Shown: positions 21,339 to 31,769 of the stretch, in pieces
How the letters are laid out: the number at the start of each line of letters is the position of its first letter
How positions within the stretch are numbered: the first letter of the stretch is position 1
NCBI GenBank assembly: GCA_022010095.1
Contig: CP091739.1
Location: 1 to 64,000, forward strand
From: Clostridium sp.
GTDB taxonomy: Bacteria; Bacillota_I; Bacilli_A; RF39; UBA660
Reading direction: 5' to 3'
Length of the DNA stretch: 64,000 bases
The notes under the pieces: model-generated
Database searches by the model: none
Told to the model about the DNA's origin: nothing
Seen by the model: the letters and a program-made list of their open reading frames with translations, nothing else
Program-made: the position numbers and the translations under genes

Positions 21339-22427
21339 ATGAATAAAAAAGGATTTACTTTAGTTGAGTTACTAGCTGTAATAGCGATACTTGCAATACT
21401 TGTTTTAGTTGCTGTACCAAATGTACTTAATATGTTTAATCAAGCTAAAAAGATGTATTTTTTTAACTGACGCTAAAAAAATATTTATAAAGAGATTTCT
21501 AAAAAAATATATTAGTGAAAATATGAAAGGTAATAAGATTAGTAATATTTCAAATGATAATAATAAACTTGATATGGATACAAATGATTTAAAAATATAA
21601 TGTTAAATTAAATAATGATGGAAGCATTAAGAAATTTGAAGTTAGTAATGGAAATTATTGTATAAGTGGTAAATTTAATAATTTAGGTGAACTTACTGAG
21701 GATAAAGTTAAAGAAGGAAAATGTGAAGAAACATCTCCTAAAAATTTTTCTACAGACGACTGGGAGACAATTATAGATGCAATAAGAGAAGGAAATGATG
21801 GAGTATATAATGTAGGCGATACAAAAGAAATAGATTTAGGTAGTTATGGAAAACATACATTGCGTATAGCTAATAAATCTACACCAAGTGAATGTTCAAG
21901 AACAGGTTTTTCACAAACGGCATGTGGATTTGTGCTAGAGTTTGCAGATATAATAACAACACATAAAATGAATGATACAAATACAAATGCAGGAGGTTGG
22001 CCAGCTTCAAGTATGTATACATTTGTAAATAATAATATATATAATGCAATACCAGATGAAATAAGGAATGCAATAATAGATACAACAGTAGTATCAGGAC
22101 ACGGAAAAAATGATACAGAAAACTTTACTTCTACTGATAAATTATATTTATTAGCACCAAAGGAAATATATACAGATTGGTCTGATAGTGGTGATACAGC
22201 AAAAGATTTAACAAGACAATTAGACTATTATAAAAATTTAGGAACAAGTACAAATAATTATAGTGGAGCAATAAAGAAAAAACGGAACTAGTGCTTCAAG
22301 TTGGTGGCTTCGCGCGGTCATTTCTAACGCTAACGTTAGTTTCTACTATGTGAGCAACTACGGGTCTTGGAGTTACTACGGTGCTAGTTATACAAACGAT
22401 CTCGCTCCAGCTTTCCGATTGGGTTAG
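21339..22427 (+). CDS. prepilin-like protein with variable lectin-like head, copy 2
   Basis: Nearly identical to copy 1 from promoter (TTGTATAATTTAAG) through the stalk and head (KGFTLVELLAVIAILAIL, NDNNKLDMDTNDLK, ECSRTGFSQTACGFV, LAPKEIYTDWSDSG). Divergence jumps in the last 40 codons: after SWWLR come AVISNANVSFYYVSNYG, then a tail ending APAFRLG. Compared with copy 1 about 23 of 41 codons differ there while the flanks are nearly identical. Start chosen at the ATG after GGAAGTGTGAT. Followed by a structured non-coding element. Same frameshift region (21450, 21590) and one at 22277. Confidence 0.8.
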
Positions 22428-22655
22428 CTTGTAAGGTATATGTAAACTAGAGCAAAGCAAAATTAGTTCTGAGCACTAAAACAAATCCGACTAAAGAATA
22501 AAAAGGTATAACGAATGTTAAAAAGCGACTACTCCATGCGAAAGCATGGATAGGCGATTATGAGAAAACAAAAAAATATAAATAATAGGAATGTAAACTG
22601 CCTTTAGTCAGAAAATGGAAATTTTGAATTTATGTAAATTCAAAAATTTTTTTAA
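22428..22655 (+). other. conserved 3' element of the variable-head locus (copy A) with terminator
   Basis: No coding capacity. The segment GCGACTACT, hairpin CCATGC-GAAA-GCATGG (22534-22549) and ATAGGCG recurs downstream of the BspA-type variable-head gene at 40851-40881 with compensated stem changes. Upstream shared words include GAGCACTAAAAC and TCCGA. It ends in a terminator (stem TTTTGAATTTA/TAAATTCAAAA, then T run, 22622-22653). May act as RNA, as a DNA cruciform, or as a recombination site. Confidence 0.65.
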
Positions 22656-22727
22656 TTGTTTAGATTGTGAAGAATATTAAAATAGAAATATTATGATTTA
22701 GTGTTTATTTATGGTAAACTTTTTTTC

Positions 22728-22756
22728 TTGTAACATATAATTTAATATGGTATAAT
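22728..22756 (+). promoter_or_regulatory. promoter of the rimP-nusA-infB operon
   Basis: TTGTAA and TATAAT separated by exactly 17 bases, about 62 bases upstream of rimP. No other promoter or terminator is seen before rbfA, so the operon is likely one transcript. Confidence 0.75.
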
Positions 22757-22769
22757 ACATTTGACAGCG

Positions 22770-22795
22770 AAGAGTGGGCATAACAGTCCACTCTT
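22770..22795 (+). promoter_or_regulatory. leader hairpin in front of rimP
   Basis: AAGAGTGG pairs perfectly with CCACTCTT just after the presumed transcription start, followed by only two or three T. Placed between promoter and ribosome site (AAAGGAGG), it may be an attenuator or a 5' stabilising hairpin. Confidence 0.55.
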
Positions 22796-22818
22796 TAATT
22801 ACGAAAGGAGGCATTTAT

Positions 22819-23080
22819 ATGATAGATAAAAATCAAAGATGCAATAACTGAACCACTAGAGAAAGAAAATATAAAATTGTTAGATGTTTATCTAGGAGAA
22901 GATGAAGGAGAAAAAACATTATTTGTAACTATAGATAGTGAATCTGGAGTAGATATGGATTTATGTGTTAAAGCAACACATATAGTTGATCCAATAATTG
23001 ATTCATTAGATTTAGATTTAGAAGAATATGTTTTAGATGTAGGAAGCAAAGGAGTGAGTGAAGAAGATGAAGAAAACTAA
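22819..23080 (+). CDS. rimP: ribosome maturation factor RimP, N-terminal domain only
   Basis: Helps 30S ribosome assembly. The 86 residues after repair (one extra A near 22830) cover the alpha/beta N-terminal domain: ITEPLEKENIKLLDVYLGE, LFVTIDSESGVDMDLCVKAT, DLEEYVLDVGSKG. Normal RimP is about 150 residues with a C-terminal SH3-like domain; here the protein ends in an acidic tail at the point where that domain should begin, and nusA starts inside the end of the gene. No remnant of the missing domain is seen, so the shortening appears real. Confidence 0.85.
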
Positions 23081-24209
23081 AGTAGAAGATGAAAATGTAG
23101 CAAAAGCAAAAGAATTTAAAAAAGCATTAGACTATATCGTTAAAGAAAAAGGTATTGATGAAGACATTGTCATAGAAGCAATGCAAACAGCACTTTCAAC
23201 AGCATTTAAAAAGAATGAAAAAGCAGATTATACATCAAGAGTATTAATTGATAGAAATACAGGAGAAATAAAAAGTATTTAAAGTTACAACAATAGTTGA
23301 TGATTATCAAGATGATGATGATGACATAGATCCAGAAACTGGAGAAGTTAAAGTTAGTCATGATTATCTAAATGAAATGACAATAAGTGATGCTAAAGAA
23401 ATAAATAGTGATTATCAAGTTGGAGATGAAATATTAGAAGAAGTTACTCCTAAAGATTTTGGTAGAGTTGCTATTTCAGTAGCAAAACAAGTTGTACTTC
23501 AAAAGATAAGAGAAGCAGAACGTGAAAAAATCATGAGTGAATTTGAAGATAAACAAGATGAACTTATGATAGGATTCCTTGCGATGGAAGATGCTAGAAA
23601 TTACTATGTTGATTTAGGTAAAGCACGTGGAATACTTCCTAAAACTGAATTAATACCAGGTGAAAAATTAACCATGGGCGACTCTATTAAAGTATATATT
23701 ACTAAGATAGAAACTACTACTAAAGGACCATTAATTTTAGTATCAAGAAAAGAATTATGGATTTGTTAAAAAGATTATTTGAACATGAAATACCTGAATT
23801 TGGTGATGGAACTCTTGAACTTAGGGGAGTTGCTCGTGAAGCAGGTGTTAGATCTAAAGTAGCAGTAGCATCAACTAATCCAAAAGTAGATCCAATTGGA
23901 AGTTGTATTGGTGAAAAAGGAAGAAGAATTGCTAATATAATTAATGAACTTGGAGGAGAAAAAGTAGATTTAATCGCATATAGCACTGACCCAGAAGAAT
24001 TCATTGCTAATGCATTAAGTCCTGCTAAAAACTTAAATGTAAGTATAACTGATGAAAAGAAAAAAGAAGCATTAGTTATTGCTGATGATGAAAACTTAAG
24101 TTTAGCAATAGGTAAGAAAGGTATTAATATTAAACTTGCTAGTAAACTTACTAAATATACAATTAATATTAAAACACTTGCTGATATAAATAAACAAATT
24201 AACTCATAA
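23067..24209 (+). CDS. nusA: transcription factor NusA
   Basis: RNA polymerase-binding elongation/termination factor. N-terminal domain from MKKTKVEDEN, KALDYIVKEKGIDEDIVIEAMQ; an acidic loop (DDYQDDDDDIDPETG); S1 domain ending GPLILVSRK; KH1 with VGSKVAVAST-like RSKVAVASTNPKVDPIGSCIGEKGRRI; KH2 with LSLAIGKKGINIKLASKL. About 380 residues, normal for Firmicutes (no C-terminal acidic repeats). ATG 23067 overlaps the rimP end by 14 bases; a GTG nine bases upstream is an alternative. Frameshifts near 23278 and 23755. Confidence 0.95.
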
Positions 24210-24219
24210 GGAGAATAAA

Positions 24220-24481
24220 ATGAAAGTAAGAAAAGTACCTATGAGAACATGTGTAGTAACACATGAAAAAAATTAGAAAAGAAAAGAATTATTAAGAGTT
24301 GTTCGTGATAATGAAGGAAATGTATTTGTAGATGAAACTGGTAAAGCAAATGGTAGAGGTGCTTATATTAAAAAAGACAGAGAAACTATTGAAAAAGCAC
24401 GTAAGTCTAAAAATACTAGAACGTCATTTAGAAGTAACAATTAAAGATGAAATATATGATGAATTATTAACTAAAATATAA
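24220..24481 (+). CDS. ylxR: YlxR (DUF448) RNA-binding protein
   Basis: About 86 residues: MKVRKVPMRTCVVTHEK, KKELLRVVRD, GNVFVDETGKANGRGAYIKK, the DUF448 signature (RxCxxx, GRGAYI). Always between nusA and infB; a nucleoid-associated regulator in Bacillus and Clostridium. Ribosome site AAGGAGAA. Two or three single-base insertions. The L7Ae-like gene (ylxQ) that usually follows is absent: infB begins 22 bases later. Confidence 0.9.
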
Positions 24482-24502
24482 AATAAAAAAAGGAGGGATT
24501 TT

Positions 24503-26631
24503 ATGAGTATAGAAGATTATGCTTTAGAATTAGGTGTAACATGTGAAGAAGTTATAGATTCACTAAAGAAGATGGGATATAACTACAAAAGCAAGAGTGA
24601 TATATTAGATGATGAAGCTAATAATTATGCTTGATAATGAATTATCAAAAGTAGAAGAAAATAATTTAACAGAGGAACTTGCTGATAAATTTGAACTAGA
24701 AGATAGAGCAGAAGAAGCAAAGACTCGCATACAATATTGAATTAGATGAACAAGTTAAGGTAAAAGAAAAAAATTCAAGAAGAAAGATAATAAACAAAAT
24801 CAAGAAGATTTATCACTTAAGAAAAAAAGAATATTTATAAAAAAACAAACAAAAAAACTTCAAAGTAATAAAGAAGAAGTAGAAAGTAACGTTGTTTTTA
24901 TATAAAGAAGGTATGAGCGTATCTGACCTTGCAAATGAACTTAAAGTTCCTGTTACAGATGTTGTTAAGAAATTAATTTCTATGGGCCTTATGATTTCTT
25001 CAAATCAAGCAATTTCATTTGAAGATGCAGAAGTATTAGTTCTTGATTATAATAAAGAACTTGTTAAAGAAGAAACAACTGATATAACTAATTTTTGAAG
25101 AATATGTAATTAAAGATAATGAAAGTGATTTAGTAGAAAGACCAGCAGTTGTAACAATTATGGGACATGTTGATCATGGAAAAACTACATTATTAGATTA
25201 TATTCGTAATTCTCATGTTGCGGCTGGCGAAGCAGGTGGTATCACTCAAGCAATAGGTGCATATCAAGTAACTAAGAATGGTAAAAAGATTACATTTATT
25301 GATACACCAGGTCATGCAGCATTTACAGAAATGAGAGCAAGAGGTGCAGCTGTAACTGATATTGTTATTATTATAGTAGCAGCAGATGATGGAGTTATGC
25401 CTCAAACAAGAGAAGCAATAGATCATGCTAAAGCAGCAGGAGTACCTATTATTGTAGCTATAAATAAAATTGATAAACCAAATATTAATGTTGATAAAAT
25501 AATGAGTGAATTAAGTGAAGTAGGTCTTACTCCAGAAGAATGGGGCGGTGACACTATATTCTGCCGTATAAGTGCTCAAACTGGAGAAGGTGTTGACTTA
25601 CTGTTAGATAACATTAATGCATTAAGTGAAATGTTAGATTAAAAGCAAATCCTAATAGATATGCTAGTGGTTCAGTAATAGAAGCAAGACTTGATAAGAA
25701 TATAGGACCAGTTGTAACATTATTAATACAAAATGGTACATTAAGACTTGGAGATCCTATTGTAGTTGGAACAAACTATGGAAAAGTAAGAACACTTAAA
25801 GATGATACAGGACGTGAAATAGTATCAGCAGAACCATCTAAACCAGTTGAAGTTACTGGACTTGAAGATGTACCAGTTGCTGGAGATAAGTTTATGGCAT
25901 TCGAAGGTGAAAAAGAAGCTAGAAGTGTTGCTATAAAGAGAAAAGAACATGAAAAAAGTAAGAAATTTGCTAAAAAAGCATTAAGTCTTGAAGAATTATT
26001 TGATTCTATTAAAGAAGGTAGAAAAGAAATAAATATTATATTAAAGACAGATGTTAAAGGTAGCGAAGAAGCAGTTAAAAATGCATTATTAAAAATTAAT
26101 GTAGAAGGTGTTAAGATAAATGTTATTAGAAGTGGAGTTGGAACTATAACTGAAAGTGATGTAGTTTTAGCAAATGCATCTAATGCGATTATTATTGGAT
26201 TTAATGTAAGTCCAAGTAAACAAACAAAAGAAACTGCTAAAAGTTATGGTGTTGATATAAGACTTTATAATATCATTTATAAACTTGTAGAGGAAATAGA
26301 AAGTGCTATGAAAGGTATGCTTGATCCAGAATATGAAGAAGTAGTTATTGGTGAAGCAGAAGTAAGACAAATATTCCATTTCTCTAAAGTTGGTAATATC
26401 GCAGGGTCTCATGTAACAAGTGGAATTGTTAAAGTTGGAACACCATGTAGAGTAATTAGAGATGGTATAGTAGTAACAACATCAAAAATTGCTACACTTC
26501 AAAGAGAAAAAGATCAAGCACATGAAGTTAAAGCTGGATATGATTGTGGTATGACTATTGATGGCTTCCCAGATATTAAAGAAAGAGATAGTATAGAAGC
26601 ATATGAAGTAAGGGAAGTGAAAAGAGCATGA
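24503..26631 (+). CDS. infB: translation initiation factor IF-2
   Basis: GTPase that brings initiator tRNA to the ribosome. Two IF2-N modules ([19 protein letters not shown] and [22 protein letters not shown]) flank a charged linker; the G domain has G1 [10 protein letters not shown]3 DTPGHAAF, G4 NKID, G5 SAQTGEGV; then domains II-IV with [12 protein letters not shown] and the C-terminal [10 protein letters not shown]. Strong ribosome site AAAGGAGGGA. About 705 residues, somewhat short because of a brief linker. Frameshifts concentrate in the Lys-rich linker (24630-24890) plus one near 25640. Stop TGA overlaps the rbfA ATG. Confidence 0.96.
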
Positions 26632-26964
26632 ATTTAAAAGGTGAAAGAGTAGCTTCTGACATGCAAAAAGAACTTGGAAATATATTACTTCTTGATGCTA
26701 AAGATGAAGACTTCAAACATGTAACAATAACTGCATGTGAAGTAACAAATGATTTGAGTTTTGCTAAAGTATACTTTTACTACTACTGATGATAGAGTAA
26801 AAGTAGAAAAAGATTTAAACAATGCAAGTGGATTCTTTAGAAGTTTACTTGCTGAAAGATTACAAATAAGACATACACCTGAATTAAAATTTATATTTGA
26901 TGAATCTATCGAATATGGACAAAAAATAGAAGAAATAATTAAAGAGCTTCATAAAGAAGACTAA
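26628..26964 (+). CDS. rbfA: ribosome-binding factor A
   Basis: KH-fold factor for 16S maturation. Signatures: RVASDMQKELGNIL, HVTITACEVTNDLSFAKVYF, FFRSLLAERLQIRHTPELKF and FDESIEYGQKIEEII. 111 residues after repair of one insertion near 26771; normal. ATG overlaps infB TGA (ATGA), so it is translationally coupled. Confidence 0.95.
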
Positions 26965-26988
26965 TTTATAAGGACAGGGGAAATAATA

Positions 26989-27459
26989 ATGGACGAAATA
27001 AATTATCCAACAGCGTATGCATTATATGTAATAAAAAAATATACTGGACAGAATTTGTTTGGTCTACCTATAATTGATACAGATTGTTTTTATAGTAATG
27101 CCATGTTATATAACAAAAACATACTGTTAAATATGATTATGATGGTAAAAATACATGAAGAATATGAAGTTATATATATGAAAAAAAGAACAAGATGATA
27201 CTTTTTGTAGATGTAGATGACGTCATATTTGAAGAACCACAAGTAGTAAGTTTTTATAAGTACTGATTATGAAACTATGAAAAGTGAATGTCATAAGGAA
27301 AATGGCAAACTATTAATAAAAAAAGATATAATTTATCTACTCCAGTTGAAATAGCAAGAATTAGAGATGAATTTTTATCAAAGACAAGAAGAATTACAAG
27401 AAAAAGTAAATGGTAATAATAGTGTACTTAGATTATCAAATAAAGATTACAATGAATAA
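26989..27459 (+). CDS. hypothetical protein downstream of rbfA
   Basis: About 155 residues after repair, ribosome site AGGACAGGGG. Contains NYPTAYALYVIKKYTGQNLFGLPIIDTD, HEEYEVIYMKKEQDDTFC, EEPQVVSFISTDYETM and a Lys/Gln-rich end. No transmembrane segment or family recognised. It probably belongs to the end of the nusA-infB-rbfA transcript. Confidence 0.55.
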
Positions 27460-27472
27460 TTTCTAAATGTAA

Positions 27473-27501
27473 TTGACAGTTTAAAGTTTAAGTTGTATAA
27501 T
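27473..27501 (+). promoter_or_regulatory. strong consensus promoter of T-box-HD-valS unit
   Basis: Perfect TTGACA and TATAAT boxes with a 17-base spacer, immediately before the T-box leader. Confidence 0.9.
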
Positions 27502-27504
27502 CTA

Positions 27505-27727
27505 AATCATAAAAAAACAAAGACCAAGAGGAGTAATATATACTAATTATTAGAGATGAAAAAGTTATTAGCTGAAAGCTTTTTCTTAAGAAACATATAT
27601 GAAGGTAGCTTGTGAGTTTAATTTCTGAGTTTAGTAAGAAATTACGTAATTATGCGTTAAAAAAATATAAGAAGTAAATAAGGTGGTACCACGATTGATT
27701 CGTCCTTTGGTATTACCTTTTCTTTTG
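27505..27727 (+). promoter_or_regulatory. T-box leader, valine specifier
   Basis: Contains the conserved T-box core AAGGTGGTACCACG (27680-27693) that pairs with the tRNA acceptor end, and the competing terminator AAGGTGGTACC/GGTATTACCTT followed by T-rich sequence. In stem I, CAAG near 27528 can pair with CTTG near 27610 and the specifier-loop strand reads GAAGGTAG, giving codon GTA (Val). Uncharged tRNA-Val should favour readthrough into the HD gene and valS. Confidence 0.88.
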
Positions 27728-27738
27728 GAGGAAAAGAA

Positions 27739-28500
27739 ATGAACGAGATGAATGAAAATTTTGATGAATTTGATAAGTATGTTATGTCATTTGATTTAGA
27801 AGATAAAATGATAGAATATAAGTATAAACATAGTTATCGAGTCATGCATGAATGTGATGAAATATCATATACATTAAATTTAGATGAAGATGATAACTAT
27901 TTAGCATGTTTAATTGGACTATTACATGATTATGGTAGATTTGAACAATGGAAACAATATAAGACATTTAATGATAATGAATCTATAGATCATGCAGTTC
28001 TTGGATGTAAATTATTATTTGATGATGGAGACATAAAGAATTATAAATTAGGTACTGAGGACTATGATATTGTAAAGAAAGCAATACTTAATCATAATAA
28101 ATATAGTATAGATAGTGACTTATCAGTAAAAGAAACATTACATTCTAAAAATAATAAGAGATGCTGATAAATTAGATATATTATATGCATTCTCTAATCC
28201 TAGAATATTAGAATTAAAATGAAGATGATAGTGAATTATCAAGTGAAGTAATAATAGAATTTAAGAAACATAAATTAGTCAAAAAAATGAATATGTTAAA
28301 AACAGTCAATGATAAGATACTTGTCTTTTTTTAGCATTTGCATTTGATTTAAACTATGATTATAGTAAACAAACTATATTAGAAAAAAAGGTTACTATGA
28401 TAAGATGTTTGAACATATTAAAAAAATAAAGATAAGTTTAAAACCTTATTTTTGATGAAGTAAAGAAATATTTAAAAAGGAGAATAGATTATGTTAGATA
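27739..28500 (+). CDS. HD-domain phosphohydrolase in the valS operon
   Basis: About 245 residues after repair. HD signature: KHSYRVMHECDEI (first His), LIGLLHDYGRFEQW (HD pair), IDHAVLGCKLLF (His) and IIRDADKLDILYA (distal Asp); so all metal ligands of an HD phosphohydrolase are present. Substrate unknown; related proteins act on nucleotides or cyclic nucleotides. The gene lies directly after the valine T-box and its stop (TAA at 28498-28500) overlaps the valS start (28491), so both are translated from one message under tRNA-Val control. Confidence 0.82.
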
Positions 28501-31041
28501 AAAAAATATAACCATAAAGAAGTAGAAAAATGGTAAATATGATGCATGGATGAAGAGTCATTTATTTGAAGCAGGTGATAAAAGTAAGGAGCCATTTACA
28601 ATAGTTATACCACCACCTAATGTTACAGGCAATCTTCATTTAGGACATGCACTTAATACAAGTTTGCAAGATGCAATTATTAGATATAAAAAAATGAAAG
28701 GATTTGATACTTTGTGGCTTCCTGGTATGGATCATGCCGCTATCGCAACTGAAGCAAAAGTTGTTAATAGATTAAAAGAACAAGGTATCAATAAATATGA
28801 ACTTGGAAGAGAAGGGTTCTTAAAAGAATGTTGGAAATGGACTGATGAACATAGAGATAATATTCATAATCAATGGAAAACGATGGGACTATGTGTAGAT
28901 TATACAAGAGAAAGATTCACATTAGATGAAGGACTTAATAATGCAGTAAATACAGTATTTATTAAATTATATAATGAAGGACTAATATATCGTGGTGAAA
29001 AGATTATTAACTGGGATCCAGTTGCTAAAACAGCACTTTCAAATGAAGAAGTTATTTATAAAGATGATCCAGGAGCTTTCTATCATATTAAAATACTTTA
29101 TTGAAGGAAGTGATAGATATTTAGATGTAGCAACAACTAGACCAGAAACATTATTTGGTGATACAGCTGTCGCAGTAAATCCAGAAGACAAAAGATACAA
29201 AGATTTAATTGGTAAAAAAATGTAATACTTCCAATTGTTAATAAATTAATTCCAATTATAGGAGATGAACATGCTGATCCAGAATTGGAACAGGTTGCGT
29301 TAAAAATAACACCAGCACATGATCCTAATGATTTTGAAGTAGGAAATAGACATAATTTAGAAAGAATTGTCATAATGAATGAAGATGCAACTATGAATGA
29401 ACTTACTGGTAAATATAACGGCATGACAAGAGAACAATGTAGAAGTGAATTACTTAAAGATTTAGAAAAAGAAGGACTACTTATTAGTGTTGAAAAGATG
29501 ACACATAGTGTAGGACATTCTGAAAGAACACGTGCAGTAGTAGAACCTTATCTTTCTAAACAATGGTTCGTTAGTATGAAAGGTATGAGTGAAGACTTAT
29601 TAAATGCTCAAAAATCTAAAGATAAAAAAATAAACCTTATACCAAAGAAATTTGAAAAGATACTTAATCACTGGATGGAAGATTGCCATGACTGGTGTAT
29701 AAGTAGACAATTATGGTGGGGACATAGAATTCCTGCATGGTATAAAGATGATGAAGTTAAAGTACAAGTAGAATGTCCAGGAGAAGGATGGACTCAAGAC
29801 AATGATGTTTTAGATACATGGTTTAGTAGTGCATTATGGCCATTTAGTACACTTGGTTGGCCAAATAAAACAGAAGATTTAGAAAGATATTTTCCAACAG
29901 ACGTCTTGTAACAGCATACGATATAATATTCTTCTGGGTAGCTCGTATGGCATTCTCATCACTTAAACAAATGAATAGTCGTCCATTTAAAGATTGTATT
30001 ATTCATGGACTTATTCGTGATAAACAAGGAAGAAAAATGTCTAAGTCACTAGGTAATGGAATAGATCCAATGGACTTAATAGATGAATATGGATGTGATG
30101 CTTTAAGATTTTATTTAACAACAACATCTGCAATGGGAATGGATATAAAATTTGATACAGAAAAAGTTGCATCAACTTGGAACTTTATAAATAAATTATG
30201 GAACGCATCAAGATTCGTACTTATGAAACTAGAAAACTTTAAGAAAGAAAACTATAAATTAGAAAATTTAAATGATGCTGATAAATGGATGCTTACTAAA
30301 TTAAATGAAACAATTCATGCAGTAACAAAATCTATGGACAAATATGAATTTAATAACGCAGGAAGTGAATTATATTCATTTATATGGGATGACTTCTGTG
30401 ATAAATATATAGAAATGTCTAAATTTAGTGAATCAAATGGTACTAAAAAGTACACTTCTATATACAATAACATGTATTATAAAAAAATGTTACATCCATT
30501 TATGCCATTCGTAACAGAAGAAATATATAGTAATTTTTGAAATAAAAAGATACAGAACTACTATTGCAAAGTGAATATCCAACATATAATAAAAAAACAA
30601 ATGTATAACGATATCACTAAAAGAAATAGATAATATGTTAGAATATATAACACTATTTAGAAATAAAAAAACTAGAAAAATAAAAATATCAAATGAGATA
30701 GAAATAATAGATTATAACAAGAATACATTATTAAATAAAAATGTTAAAACTAGAAGATAAAAATAGTAGAAAATCCTACATATAAAGATAAATTAACTAT
30801 AGAATTATATAGTTATAAATTTGATATATATTTTTGATAATTCTAAAAAAATAGTGAAGAAGAAAAAAACAAAAGATACAAGAAGAAATATCAAAATTAG
30901 AAGCATCTATAGAAAGACGTAAAAAAAACTTCTTTTCTAATGAAAAACTATGTTAATAAAGCACCTGAAGCAATAGTTAACAAAGAAAGAGAAGATTTAG
31001 CAAAAGAAGAACACAAACTTGAAATATTAAGAAAGAATTAA
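28491..31041 (+). CDS. valS: valyl-tRNA synthetase
   Basis: Class I synthetase. HIGH motif in [15 protein letters not shown], editing domain ([27 protein letters not shown]), [23 protein letters not shown] in [14 protein letters not shown], anticodon-binding domain ([11 protein letters not shown]) and a C-terminal coiled coil ([26 protein letters not shown]) characteristic of ValRS. About 845 residues after repair. Frameshifts near 28530, 29097, 29220, 29909, 30537 and several in the last 500 bases. The ribosome site (AAAAGGAGAA) lies inside the HD gene. Confidence 0.96.
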
Positions 31042-31064
31042 TGAGATTAAGTTCTCATTTTTCT
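31041..31064 (+). terminator. valS terminator
   Basis: ATGAGA/TCTCAT stem followed by TTTTT, overlapping the stop codon. Confidence 0.85.
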
Positions 31065-31098
31065 TTTGTCATGTTATAATTATAAAACAGGAGAGTAT

Positions 31099-31704
31099 AT
31101 GAAAAATAATAGCTAAAAAAAGATAAATTTATGCATACAATAATATTAGATATAATACTAGAAATATTCTTTCTAATCCCAACAATATTAATATTCTTTT
31201 TATTATTAGATATAAAAACCAAATATACTTGGAATACTTATTTCATTATTTATATTATCAGTACCAAATGTATTTTTTTGATAGGCAATATCATAACAGG
31301 TATAAAAATATTATAAAGGTATAAGTATAGTTCTTGAAGATAATACATTATATTTGAATTTATTACTGCCATCTAAAAAAACATATCAAGAAAAAGATAA
31401 AGTATATAATCCATATAAACTTGTTAAAGCATCAAATAAATATAAATTTGGAGCATATATTCCTAAAAAAAATATAAAATCGATTTAAAAAGATATAGAA
31501 GAATATGGTTATAAAAAAATGACTTAAATATAAGTAATTATCTATATGATGGTAGAGATATAGTAATTATATCTAATGATAAAAAAAATATTATATATTA
31601 ACAGATAATTTCAATTATAAAGATATAATAAATTTAATAAATGAAATATATAAAATAACTAAAAATAAAAACCTACTGGTGAATTAAAAAAATATAATTG
31701 TTAA
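31099..31704 (+). CDS. hypothetical membrane protein with two N-terminal helices
   Basis: About 200 residues after repair, ribosome site AGGAGAG. Two hydrophobic helices (ILDIILEIFFLIPTILIFFL and LISLFILSVPNVFF) are followed by a soluble domain with GISIVLEDNTLYLNLLLPSK, YNPYKLVKASNKYKFGAYIP and a C-terminus ending GELKKYNC. The helix pair plus beta-rich domain resembles many uncharacterised small membrane proteins; no family assigned. A terminator follows. Confidence 0.6.
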
Positions 31705-31710
31705 ATAATT

Positions 31711-31735
31711 GGTACTAGCAATAGTACCTTTTTAA
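31711..31735 (+). terminator. intrinsic terminator
   Basis: Perfect GGTACTA/TAGTACC stem with GCAA tetraloop, then five T. Confidence 0.9.
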
Positions 31736-31769
31736 TGATATAATCTTAATAGAATAAGAAGGTGCTTAT

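Noticed and set aside
20139-22427. Diversity-generating retroelement with local template
   Set aside because: I found no second copy of the variable segment outside genes and no RT motif in the window; kept only as a hypothesis about remote components.
22428-22655. Group II intron domain V or IS end for the conserved hairpin
   Set aside because: Sequence and stem length do not fit domain V, and there is no reverse transcriptase or transposase beside either copy.
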